44,927 nt of DNA, taken from positions 1 to 44,927 of IMG/VR virus record IMGVR_UViG_3300025889_000209, one strand, 5' to 3'. Both the position numbers and the translations under genes were made by a program. This document shows positions 35,767-41,497 of the stretch, one piece after another. The notes beneath the pieces were generated by a model that was not told the DNA's origin, searched no databases, and worked only from the letters and a program-made list of their open reading frames with translations. Each line of letters starts with the position of its first letter. Position 1 is the first letter of the stretch. Source of the stretch: a virus.

Positions 35767-35957
35767 ACGGCGGCCCCGAACGTGTCCTCAATGTCGGTGG
35801 CCTTCACCAGCTTGACCTGCTCCTCAACTTGGGAGACAACGCAAAAGTCACCGATGTAGGAGGACAGATCGACGCGGTCCATGGAAATGCCAAACTTGCG
35901 CCGGACGTGCATGAGGATGATGTCCTCGACTTCGGCTTTGGTAAAAACTATCTTCAC
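35763..35957 (-). CDS. First gene of leftward early operon, 64 residues
   Basis: GTG start at 35957 with AAGGAG seven bases upstream, 30 bases downstream of a good leftward -10 element (35987-35992). The protein begins MKIVFTKAEVEDIILMHVRR and has a helical first half and a strand-rich second half with one cysteine (YIGDFCVVSQVEEQ). The length and the 'TKAEVEDII' style recall small early phage proteins of unknown function. Its promoter-proximal place suggests high early expression. Confidence 0.75.
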   Translation of the reverse strand: MKIVFTKAEVEDIILMHVRRKFGISMDRVDLSSYIGDFCVVSQVEEQVKLVKATDIEDTFGAAV

Positions 35958-35986
35958 AGGTTCTCCTTGGGTTAAAGTGAGGGGAC

Positions 35987-36016
35987 ATTATACCCACACC
36001 AATTCATGTGTTGCAA
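35987..36016 (-). promoter_or_regulatory. Sigma70-type promoter for leftward operon
   Basis: On the minus strand TTGCAA (36016-36011) and a perfect TATAAT (35992-35987) are 18 bases apart, placing the start of transcription near 35979, about 20 bases before the GTG of the first gene. It reads a ten-gene operon coupled by stop-start overlaps. Confidence 0.75.
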
Positions 36017-36024
36017 GGACTCTT

Positions 36025-36501
36025 ATGAAATTTATTATTGGGGTTGACCCGGGGGCTCATGGAGCCATTGCCATCATGAACATGAACGGGAGCCTGGTGC
36101 GGCTGCTGGACATGCCGGTGGTCCAGGTCCAGGTTGGCAAGGCGGTAAAGACCAGGGTCAGTCCTGAGCTGCTGGCTTATGACCTGAGCTGGTACTCCGG
36201 CGAGGCGCACGCTTGGGTGGAACAAGTTACAGCGATGCCGGGCCAGGGGGTCAGCTCGATGTTCGCTTTCGGGGAGGCGTTTGGCATCGTCAAAGGGGCT
36301 CTGGCGGGCAACAATATCAAGATCAGTACTGTCACCCCAGCCAAGTGGAAAAAAGCGCTGCAGCTCGATTCTGGCAAGGATGCGAGCCGGTCCATGGCCA
36401 TGGGGATGTGGCCGGCGTTTGCCGGGTCGTTCAAGCGGGTGAAGGATGACGGGCGGGCCGAGGCTGCGCTGCTTGCAGAGTACGGCCGCCAGCAGATCTG
36501 A
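36025..36501 (+). CDS. RuvC-like Holliday junction resolvase
   Basis: 158 residues from ATG 36025 (AAGGA eight bases upstream); an extension to 35881 would run through the divergent promoter and is rejected. The RNase H-like fold shows D8 (IIGVDPGAHGAIAI), E66 (WVEQVTAMPGQGVSSMFAFG) and D141-D142/E146 (KDDGRAEAALLAEY), all expected catalytic acidic residues. It would cut four-way junctions left by recombination or replication before packaging. It is divergent from the recombination operon across a 67-base gap and followed by an intrinsic terminator. The E66 region contains a one-mismatch copy of the 14-bp palindrome. Confidence 0.9.
   Translation: MKFIIGVDPGAHGAIAIMNMNGSLVRLLDMPVVQVQVGKAVKTRVSPELLAYDLSWYSGEAHAWVEQVTAMPGQGVSSMFAFGEAFGIVKGALAGNNIKISTVTPAKWKKALQLDSGKDASRSMAMGMWPAFAGSFKRVKDDGRAEAALLAEYGRQQI
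36218..36231 (+). promoter_or_regulatory. One-mismatch copy of the palindrome (TGGAACAAGTTACA)
   Basis: Differs from the consensus at one base and encodes Val-Glu-Gln-Val-Thr in the catalytic region of the resolvase, where the protein motif itself is conserved. It may therefore be chance. Confidence 0.35.
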
Positions 36502-36553
36502 TACAGTAGCGCCGCGGTGATTGCAGTTGCCGCATCATGGTTGATTCTTGTTG

Positions 36554-36587
36554 AGTTCCCCCTCGCCGAAAGGTGGGGGGACTTTTT
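36554..36587 (+). terminator. Intrinsic terminator after resolvase gene
   Basis: A nine-pair GC-rich stem (CCCCTCGCC with GGTGGGGGG) closed by a GAAA tetraloop (36568-36571), extended by AGT/ACT pairing and followed by five T residues at 36583-36587. Confidence 0.8.
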
Positions 36588-36666
36588 CCAAGACGCATGG
36601 GGATGTGGCCGGTGTCGCCACGCTAATCGAAGGACGCACGACGAGTCCCCAGCCGTGTTGGAAAAA
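36583..36666. repeat. Large imperfect inverted repeat, 21-base arms
   Basis: Arms 36583-36603 and 36646-36666 pair at 18 of 21 positions around a 42-base loop that contains its own hairpin (GTGGC/GCCAC, 36605-36621). The right arm ends just before the -35 box at 36672, so a cruciform or RNA form could affect that promoter. Confidence 0.7.
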
Positions 36667-36671
36667 AATAG

Positions 36672-36702
36672 TTGACACGCGTTGAAGCTGTGTTGGTATA
36701 AT
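36672..36702 (+). promoter_or_regulatory. Consensus sigma70 promoter for the small RNA
   Basis: Perfect TTGACA (36672-36677) and perfect TATAAT (36697-36702) with a 19-base spacer, slightly longer than the usual 17. Expected transcription start near 36709. Confidence 0.8.
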
Positions 36703-36708
36703 CCACCC

Positions 36709-36830
36709 AGCTAGGCGTGGAAACCTAAGCAACGAAAGCCGTTAAGTCAGACTCCGACCCCGACTGGGGTGCCGTCCTCCAAAAGAGGGTGGGTTTCCAC
36801 CGGGGTCTGTCTTAACGGCTTTTTGCTTTT
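36709..36830 (+). ncRNA. Candidate novel ~120-nt phage small RNA with own promoter and terminator
   Basis: Start near 36709 from the promoter above. Stem B: 36735-36746 pairs perfectly with 36811-36822 (12 bp), continues after a T-T mismatch with 36748-36755 against 36802-36809 (8 bp), and ends in a T-rich tail (TTTTTGCTTTT), so it is a terminator. Inside lie ACCCC-GACT-GGGGT (36757-36770) and CCTC/GAGG (36776-36788). Stem A: 36717-36727 pairs with 36790-36800 (11 bp, one G-U), and these arms interleave with stem B. The RNA could form an H-type pseudoknot or switch between two folds. No downstream gene is directly controlled, so a trans-acting RNA is more likely than a riboswitch. I do not recognise a known family. 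Confidence 0.7.
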
Positions 36831-36831
36831 C

Positions 36832-36918
36832 GGGAACTGGACTGGTAACGGGTTAGCTCCGTGACTTGGTCTCCGTAACTTTCACAGAACGCTGCTTCAT
36901 GCGAGCAGTTCAGTTCCC
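36832..36918 (+). repeat. Stem-loop, 13-bp arms with inner hairpins
   Basis: Arms 36832-36844 and 36906-36918 pair at all 13 positions with one G-U. Inside are ACGG/CCGT and CTGCT/AGCAG, the latter competing with the right arm. Directly downstream of the small RNA terminator. Confidence 0.65.
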
Positions 36919-37090
36919 ACCCTCCACACCCAGCCGGACTCCGCCCGTCAGCAAGCACTTGAAATCGGTGGCGCGGAAGAAAAGACAATCGTGCCGGCAA
37001 GACCAACCGGTGCGTGCGAGCGTAGTTGAGCGACTCGCGCAGGCAGGGGTGACTCGTGACAGCCAAAGCACCCTTCCCGATGACTCAACC

Positions 37091-37148
37091 ACCCATGGTG
37101 GGTCGCCCAGTGATGGTCGGCTGCTGGTCTAAGGGCTAACCCCTAGAC
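37091..37148 (+). repeat. Two short hairpins
   Basis: ACCCA/TGGGT around TGG (37091-37103), and GTCTA...TAGAC plus GGG/CCC around CTAA with one mismatch (37127-37148). Neither is followed by a T-run. Confidence 0.5.
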
Positions 37149-37154
37149 GGGCAC

Positions 37155-37193
37155 GGTGACTGAGAAGCCTAAGATGATGGCCCCCCAGTCACC
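37155..37193 (+). repeat. Stem-loop GGTGACTG/CAGTCACC
   Basis: Perfect 8-bp arms (37155-37162 and 37186-37193) around a 23-base loop, ending 17 bases before the -35 box of the next promoter. GTGACT also occurs at 36861 and 37050, so this may be part of a small family of repeats. Confidence 0.55.
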
Positions 37194-37209
37194 CGGCGTA
37201 GCTTGACTC

Positions 37210-37238
37210 TTGCACACATCAGATGCATTTGGTACAAT
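37210..37238 (+). promoter_or_regulatory. Sigma70-type promoter for the ParB-like gene
   Basis: TTGCAC (37210-37215) and TACAAT (37233-37238) with the ideal 17-base spacer; transcription should begin near 37245. The exact palindrome at 37262 would lie at about +18, a normal position for a repressor site. Confidence 0.8.
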
Positions 37239-37261
37239 ATATGTGGTGCAAGCCAAACGGG

Positions 37262-37275
37262 TGGAACAAGTTCCA
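37262..37275 (+). promoter_or_regulatory. 14-bp palindrome TGGAACAAGTTCCA between promoter and ParB-like gene
   Basis: Exact copy about 18 bases downstream of the predicted transcription start and 19 bases before ATG 37294. An operator here would block early transcription, and the encoded protein is itself a DNA-binding protein, so autoregulation is the simplest reading. Confidence 0.75.
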
Positions 37276-37293
37276 ATTTTTTAAGGAGTGAGG

Positions 37294-38103
37294 ATGAGCA
37301 AACCCATCGATATCAACAAGATCCGCATCGACGGCGGTACGCAATCACGCAAGCAGGTCTACGAGGACACTGTCACGGCGTACACCGAGGTGCTGTTGGA
37401 CGGGGGGAAAATGCCTCCTGTGGTCGTCTTCAACGACGGCAAGGATCTTTGGCTGGCTGATGGGTTCCACCGCTACCATGCCCACAAGCGGGCTGCCATT
37501 CGCTCTATCGAGTGCGAAGTCCACACGGGCACCAAGCGCGATGCGTTCATCTATTCCCGCGGTGCCAACTCGGAGCACGGCCTGCCCCGCACCAACGAGG
37601 AGAAGCGCCTGGTGGTTGCCTCCCTCCTCGAAGACATCGAGTACGCAGACAGCTCTGACCGGGACATCGCCAAGATTTGCAAGGTGTCCCACATGACCGT
37701 GGGCCGCATCCGCAAGGCCATGGAGCTCAACAAGAAGCAGAAGCTCCCGCCGCCCCCGCCTGCCAAGCCCAGCACCAAAGCGCCCGAGCCTGAGCAGCCC
37801 GCGGAGGTTACCGAAGAGGATCGGATGGCAGAGCTGGCCACAGAGATGAGGGCCATCGCCGAGGAGAACGCCAAGCTCAAGGACCAGCTGGCCATTGTGG
37901 ACATGGACATCGATGATGCCGCCAAAGCCCAGGTCACGACGACGATTGACGACCTGCGTGCGGAGGTCAAAGACCTGGAGATGCAGCTCAAAGCCGTGAC
38001 CATCTCCAGAAACGACTTCCAGAACAAGTTTGCCGAGGCTGTGAAGCAGGTGAACTACTGGAAGAAGCGTGCTGAGAAGGCTGAAAAAGCAGCCACTGTT
38101 TGA
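37294..38103 (+). CDS. ParB-domain DNA-binding protein
   Basis: 269 residues from ATG 37294, with AAGGAG at 37283-37288; a GTG at 37288 is less likely. The ParB/sulfiredoxin-like domain is seen in IDINKIRIDGGTQSRKQ, PVVVFNDGKDLWLADGFHRYHA and YSRGANSEHGLPRTNEEKR, followed by a helix-turn-helix (about 121-142, SDRDIAKICKVSHMTVGRIR). A Pro-rich linker (150-172) leads to a long coiled coil (180-265). In ParB relatives the central HTH binds a palindromic site (parS), and this gene has an exact palindrome in its own leader. A role as regulator, in partition or in DNA organisation is possible; ParB-type CTP motifs are only partly visible. Confidence 0.88.
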   Translation: MSKPIDINKIRIDGGTQSRKQVYEDTVTAYTEVLLDGGKMPPVVVFNDGKDLWLADGFHRYHAHKRAAIRSIECEVHTGTKRDAFIYSRGANSEHGLPRTNEEKRLVVASLLEDIEYADSSDRDIAKICKVSHMTVGRIRKAMELNKKQKLPPPPPAKPSTKAPEPEQPAEVTEEDRMAELATEMRAIAEENAKLKDQLAIVDMDIDDAAKAQVTTTIDDLRAEVKDLEMQLKAVTISRNDFQNKFAEAVKQVNYWKKRAEKAEKAATV

Positions 38104-38138
38104 TGCGAAGCCGGGCGCTTTCCCGGTAGGAGGACTTC

Positions 38139-39617
38139 ATGCTCTCGTTGAGACCCCACCAGCAAGAGGTGGTCGAGAAGCTGCGCGATGGATTCAAGAG
38201 TGGACATCGCTGCCAGCTGTTATATGCCCCGACGGGGTTTGGTAAGACCGAGGTGGCCATGTCGATCATGGCCGAGGTGGCCAAGGGCTACAAGAAGGCC
38301 GCCATGGTGCTGGATCGCATCGTGCTGGTGGACCAGACAAGCCTGCGGCTATCGAAGTACGACATCCCGCACGGGGTGATGATGTCTGGGCACTGGCGTT
38401 ATCGCCCGTACGAGAACATCCAGGTCTGCAGCGCACAGACCCTGGAGCGCCGGCAGAACGACATGGACATCGATCTGCTGATGATCGACGAGTGCCACGT
38501 CCAGCGTGCCAGCACCACCAAGTGGATCAAGGACAACCCCACAATCAAAGTGATCGGCCTGACCGCCACGCCGTTCACCAAAGGCCTGGGGGATGTCTAC
38601 ACCCATGTGGTCGGGGCCAAGCCCACGGGTGAGCTGATCAAGGATGGCTGGCTGACCCCGCTGCGGGTGTTCATCGCCAAAGAGATCAACATGACCGGGG
38701 CCAAGAAGGTGGCCGGCGAATGGTCCCAGGACGTGGTCAGCGAGCGCAGCATGAAGATCACCGGGGACATCGTCGCCGAGTGGATCAAGCAGACTAACAG
38801 AATCTTTGGCAGGCCCAAGAAGACGGTTGTGTTCTGTGCAGGCGTAGCGCACGGCAAAGACCTGGAGCGCCAGTTCAAAGAGCAGGGCTATAACTTTGTC
38901 TCGATCTCCTACAAAGAGGACGACGAGTTCAAGCGCGAGACCATCGAGGAGTTTGCCAAGCCTGACAGCTCAATCCATGGGCTCATCGCCACCGATATCC
39001 TGACCCGCGGGTTTGACGTGCCTGACGTGATGATTGGCGTGTCTGCCAGGCCGTTCTCGAAATCCTTCAGCTCTCACGTCCAGCAGATGGGTCGCATCAT
39101 GCGCCCCTTCGAGGGCAAGCAGTTCGGCGTGTGGCTCGACCACTCGGGCAACTACCTGCGGTTCCGCGGGGACTGGGACGATCTCTTCGATAACGGCGTC
39201 ACTGAGTTAGCCAAAGACGGCGAGAAGGCTAAGAAAGAGCCCACGGAGAAGGAGAAGAAGGAATCCAAGTGCCCAGTGTGCGCGGCGCTGTGGATTGGCA
39301 AAGACAACGTCTGCCTCTCTTGCGGGTATCAGCGCCCGGTGAAGAACGTGGCCAGCGTGGCGGGAGAGCTGCACGAGCTCGATGGCAAGTCCAACAATCC
39401 GCTGCAGGATCGTCAGAAGTTTTATTCGGAGCTGCTCTATTACTCGCGTATGCGCGGCTACAAGGATGGATGGGTTGCTCACAAGTACAAGGAAATGTAC
39501 GGCGTGTTCCCGCGTGGGGTGGAGCAAACAACCATTCCCACCAGCACAAAAACATTTAGGTGGATTCAGTCACGCAACATTGCGTGGGCGAAATCCAAAT
39601 CCAGGGCGGCGGCATGA
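38139..39617 (+). CDS. SF2 DEAD/DEAH helicase with C-terminal zinc ribbon
   Basis: 492 residues. Walker A APTGFGKT (30-37), DECH (117-120), GLTATPF (140-146), and a second RecA-like domain with ATDILTRGFDVPD and QQMGRIMRPFEGKQ. Near the C-terminus KCPVCAALW and VCLSCGYQ give a CxxC-x(n)-CxxC zinc ribbon after a Lys/Glu-rich linker. The overall pattern is of a ResIII/UvsW-like helicase that remodels branched DNA or R-loops, fitting a phage replication and repair role. A strong ribosome binding site (AGGAGG) precedes ATG 38139, behind a CCGGG/CCCGG hairpin. First of two helicases in this strand block. Confidence 0.9.
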   Translation: MLSLRPHQQEVVEKLRDGFKSGHRCQLLYAPTGFGKTEVAMSIMAEVAKGYKKAAMVLDRIVLVDQTSLRLSKYDIPHGVMMSGHWRYRPYENIQVCSAQTLERRQNDMDIDLLMIDECHVQRASTTKWIKDNPTIKVIGLTATPFTKGLGDVYTHVVGAKPTGELIKDGWLTPLRVFIAKEINMTGAKKVAGEWSQDVVSERSMKITGDIVAEWIKQTNRIFGRPKKTVVFCAGVAHGKDLERQFKEQGYNFVSISYKEDDEFKRETIEEFAKPDSSIHGLIATDILTRGFDVPDVMIGVSARPFSKSFSSHVQQMGRIMRPFEGKQFGVWLDHSGNYLRFRGDWDDLFDNGVTELAKDGEKAKKEPTEKEKKESKCPVCAALWIGKDNVCLSCGYQRPVKNVASVAGELHELDGKSNNPLQDRQKFYSELLYYSRMRGYKDGWVAHKYKEMYGVFPRGVEQTTIPTSTKTFRWIQSRNIAWAKSKSRAAA

Positions 39618-39641
39618 AGTTAATCAACCAGGAGTTTAGAA

Positions 39642-39860
39642 ATGATTAAGGTGTATCCAGTAAAGATCGAGGCGTACGACGAGGAAAAAGAAACGGTCGT
39701 GTTTACGATTGAAGCGTTTGATTCGTTCTGCGCGGAGGTCACGATGAAGCAGGAGGTCACGAACGAATCCATCGAGAACGTGACTGCAGCGCTGCGCCGG
39801 GCGGTGCAGATGCTGGAGCTGAACAGCAAGTTCAGGCACGAACACGGGGGCCAAGAATGA
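39642..39860 (+). CDS. 72-residue phage protein of unknown function
   Basis: AGGAG precedes ATG 39642. The protein starts with a strand pair (IKVYPVKIEAYDEEKETVVF), contains FCAEVTMKQE, and ends in an amphipathic helix (ENVTAALRRAVQMLELNSKF). A small alpha/beta protein, possibly dimeric. Its stop overlaps the next ATG (ATGA at 39857). It starts the chain of small coupled genes after the helicase. The family is not recognised. Confidence 0.7.
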   Translation: MIKVYPVKIEAYDEEKETVVFTIEAFDSFCAEVTMKQEVTNESIENVTAALRRAVQMLELNSKFRHEHGGQE

Positions 39861-40030
39861 GCGAAAAGATGAGCTACCCCGAGTTCTGCGTTTGGCTGGA
39901 GCAAGAGTGTTTGTACGAAACCCTCTATCAGGATTCTGATGGCCGGGAGATTCTGGTAATCCGCTTGCTCGACGTGTGGGCGCTGGCAAACAAGTTTGCA
40001 GGCACGTTCAATAAAGGGGAGAAGAAATGA
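39857..40030 (+). CDS. 57-residue protein of unknown function
   Basis: Starts with ATGA overlap and ends with another ATGA overlap, so it is coupled on both sides. MSEKMSYPEFCVWLEQECLY is followed by a strand-loop and a helix (ILVIRLLDVWALANKF). Acidic, two cysteines. No family recognised; coupling and composition support it as real. Confidence 0.65.
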   Translation: MSEKMSYPEFCVWLEQECLYETLYQDSDGREILVIRLLDVWALANKFAGTFNKGEKK

Positions 40031-40143
40031 TCGACTTCTTTCTTGGGCTCATCATTGGATTCGCTGTTGGTGGACTGTTGGTACACCTAGCCCACGAGTA
40101 CTTTGACTCCATGCTCAAGAAGGACGAGGAGGAATGGAAATGA
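40027..40143 (+). CDS. 38-residue single-span membrane protein
   Basis: Starts and ends in ATGA overlaps. MIDFFLGLIIGFAVGGLLVH is one hydrophobic membrane span with Gly-zipper character, followed by a charged cytoplasmic tail (FDSMLKKDEEEWK). Tiny single-span proteins of this kind include phage toxins, regulators of host membrane complexes and accessory lysis factors. The role is unknown. Confidence 0.6.
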   Translation: MIDFFLGLIIGFAVGGLLVHLAHEYFDSMLKKDEEEWK

Positions 40144-40640
40144 GCATCGACGCAATGAAGCAGGCGCTCGAGGCGCTGGAGTTTTTTGCTGACGAGTGGG
40201 GTTTTACCCACAAATCAACTTTGCCAGTACGACAAAACGCCATCGCCGCTCTCCGCACCGCCATTGAGCAGGCCGAAAAGCAGGAGCCGGTGGCGTGGGT
40301 TTGCGAAGGAAGCTTGTCTGACGAGAAACACGCCATCGATTACCAGCAAGAAGATGTTGATGCAATTCCAATCGGCACGATGCTCTACACCGCCCCGCCC
40401 CAGCGCCAGCCTCACGAACTGCTGTGCGTTTGCGGCGCGTCATGGAGCATTGACAGCGAAGGCAATGAGGAGCTTCTGTCAACCCCGCCCCAGCGCCAGC
40501 CGCTGACGGAGGAAGAGTTCGACAAGATCGAAAACCGCGTTTACTGCCGCACTAGAGAGAAGGGCAAGCCGCTCGGTGTTTATGTGCGAGAGCTTTGCCG
40601 CGCCATCGAGCGCAAGCACGGGATCGGGGGTGGGGAATGA
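40140..40640 (+). CDS. Modular phage protein with duplicated PPQRQP segment
   Basis: 166 residues from ATG 40140 (ATGA overlap; 40134 is an in-frame alternative). It has the layout of a family common in phages of Burkholderiales-like hosts: MKQALEALEFF near the start, NAIAALRTAIEQAEKQEPVA, then YTAPPQRQP and a C-terminal helical segment. Here PPQRQP occurs twice, 30 residues apart, with a Cys-containing stretch (LLCVCGASWSID) between them, encoded between 19-bp direct repeats. The function of the family is unknown. Confidence 0.8.
   Translation: MSIDAMKQALEALEFFADEWGFTHKSTLPVRQNAIAALRTAIEQAEKQEPVAWVCEGSLSDEKHAIDYQQEDVDAIPIGTMLYTAPPQRQPHELLCVCGASWSIDSEGNEELLSTPPQRQPLTEEEFDKIENRVYCRTREKGKPLGVYVRELCRAIERKHGIGGGE
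40393..40501 (+). repeat. 19-bp direct repeats exactly 90 bp apart
   Basis: CCCCGCCCCAGCGCCAGCC at 40393-40411 and again at 40483-40501. Recombination between the copies would delete or duplicate exactly 30 codons in frame, so the gene can gain or lose a module. Confidence 0.85.
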
Positions 40641-40975
40641 CTGAACGTCAATGCTCATCGTGCGGGGGGTTTTGCAAACGTAGCGGCTGCGAGCGTGAAA
40701 ACGTAAAGCATCTGGCTGATGAACTGGACGGTGCCAGCAATGGCCCAATGGACTTCAAACACAAAGCCGCCGCCGAACTGCGCCGCCTGCACGAACTCAA
40801 CGAGAGCTTGCGCGACCAGAACACCGAGCTAGACAAGAAGCTGGCCGAGTTGGAGCGTGTAAACGAGCAACTGCTGGAGGCGCTGGAGTTAATTCCGGCA
40901 AGTGGCTCCATGCTTGGCGCACAAGCAGAGGCGAAGCGAATCGCCGCCATCGCCGCAGCAAAGGAGAAATCATGA
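40637..40975 (+). CDS. Cys-rich knuckle plus coiled-coil protein, 112 residues
   Basis: ATG 40637 overlaps the previous stop (ATGA). The N-terminus has CSSCGGFCKRSGCE, four cysteines in about 12 residues, which may bind zinc. Residues about 45-90 are a coiled coil (AELRRLHELNESLRDQNTEL, KKLAELERVNEQLLEALEL), and the end is Ala-rich. The small size and the coiled coil suggest an adaptor or inhibitor protein. The family is not recognised. Confidence 0.7.
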   Translation: MTERQCSSCGGFCKRSGCERENVKHLADELDGASNGPMDFKHKAAAELRRLHELNESLRDQNTELDKKLAELERVNEQLLEALELIPASGSMLGAQAEAKRIAAIAAAKEKS

Positions 40976-41109
40976 GAAAAAGTTTGCATTTGACCACCGA
41001 GTTTTTCCCGCGCCTATGGCCGTGCTTTGCCGTGGGGTTTTTCAGCGGCGGCAATGAGTTTGTCCTGCACCTCTATCTGGTGTGCTTTCGAATCCGGTGG
41101 GGGTACTGA
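40972..41109 (+). CDS. 45-residue protein of unknown function
   Basis: ATGA overlap at the start, TGATG at the end. Rich in Phe and aromatic residues (LTTEFFPRLWPCFAVGFFSG, VLHLYLVCFRIRWGY), moderately hydrophobic but with no clean span. It may associate with membranes or with another small protein. Supported by tight coupling on both sides only. Confidence 0.5.
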   Translation: MRKSLHLTTEFFPRLWPCFAVGFFSGGNEFVLHLYLVCFRIRWGY

Positions 41110-41339
41110 TGAACAACGAAAAAGTAATCAGCCTACCCGCAAGCGTGAACTACACCCCAGAGCAGGCGCTCAAGTCCGCGCTGGATATGTGTGAGGATGG
41201 TGGCCTGACCGATGTGATGATCATTGCTTTCGACTGGGAAGGCGAACTGTTTGTGCGCTCATCCAAAATGACCCGGGCCGAGGGGCTGTTCATGGTGGAG
41301 AAGGCCAGAGAGTGGTCAATGTATGGAGGTTTGAAATGA
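41109..41339 (+). CDS. 76-residue phage protein of unknown function
   Basis: Starts at ATG 41109, which shares the last base of the previous stop. The sequence has SLPASVNYTPEQALKSALDM, then GLTDVMIIAFDWEGELFVRS and a helix with TRAEGLFMVEKAREWSM. Its strand-helix pattern (a DVMIIAFDW strand, then SSKMTR) resembles a small family found beside helicase and nuclease genes in phages; no function is known. ATGA overlap with the next gene at 41336. Confidence 0.7.
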   Translation: MNNEKVISLPASVNYTPEQALKSALDMCEDGGLTDVMIIAFDWEGELFVRSSKMTRAEGLFMVEKAREWSMYGGLK

Positions 41340-41497
41340 GCGCAAAACGAGAGTATCTGTGGGCGGTGTTCGCCAGCACCCCACAAAGCCCGAAACTTGT
41401 GGAAGCGGCGCTAATTTTCTACCACGCCGAAGTTCCTGTCGAACAAGCACGCGAGTACATCAGGGTGCTGGCAGAAAAAATAAAGGAGATGGAATGA
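41336..41497 (+). CDS. 53-residue protein of unknown function
   Basis: Starts MSAKREYLWAVFASTPQSPK and ends in a helix (VEQAREYIRVLAEKIKEME). Linked to both neighbours by ATGA overlaps. Short helical phage proteins of this sort are often hypothetical early proteins. Confidence 0.6.
   Translation: MSAKREYLWAVFASTPQSPKLVEAALIFYHAEVPVEQAREYIRVLAEKIKEME

Larger units (their letters stand above)
36502..37293. other. ~790-base gene-free, structure-rich region
   Basis: No frame here looks like a protein gene; the longest (36866-37132) is a Ser/Arg/Pro-rich shadow. It holds, in order, an intrinsic terminator, a large imperfect hairpin, a consensus promoter, a ~120-nt structured RNA, at least four more stem-loops (36832-36918, 37091-37103, 37127-37148, 37155-37193), a second promoter and an exact 14-bp palindrome before the ParB-like gene. 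The rest of the window is packed with genes. It could carry several small RNAs, a replication origin, or both. Confidence 0.8.

Noticed and set aside
35881-36024. 48-codon extension of the resolvase upstream of ATG 36025
   Set aside because: It would run antisense through the leftward gene start and the promoter, and the RuvC fold begins at residue 1 of the shorter form.
36866-37132. 88-codon frame in the gene-free region
   Set aside because: Ser, Arg and Pro-rich composition, no ribosome binding site, and it cuts across several stem-loops.
36830-37203. Possible tRNA, tmRNA or RNase P RNA
   Set aside because: No T-loop GGTTCGAATC-like segment, no CCA-flanked acceptor, and none of the conserved RNase P or tmRNA segments is present.
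38109-38125. CCGGG/CCCGG hairpin before the helicase gene as a terminator
   Set aside because: Only five pairs and no T-run; at most a weak element in front of a strong ribosome binding site.
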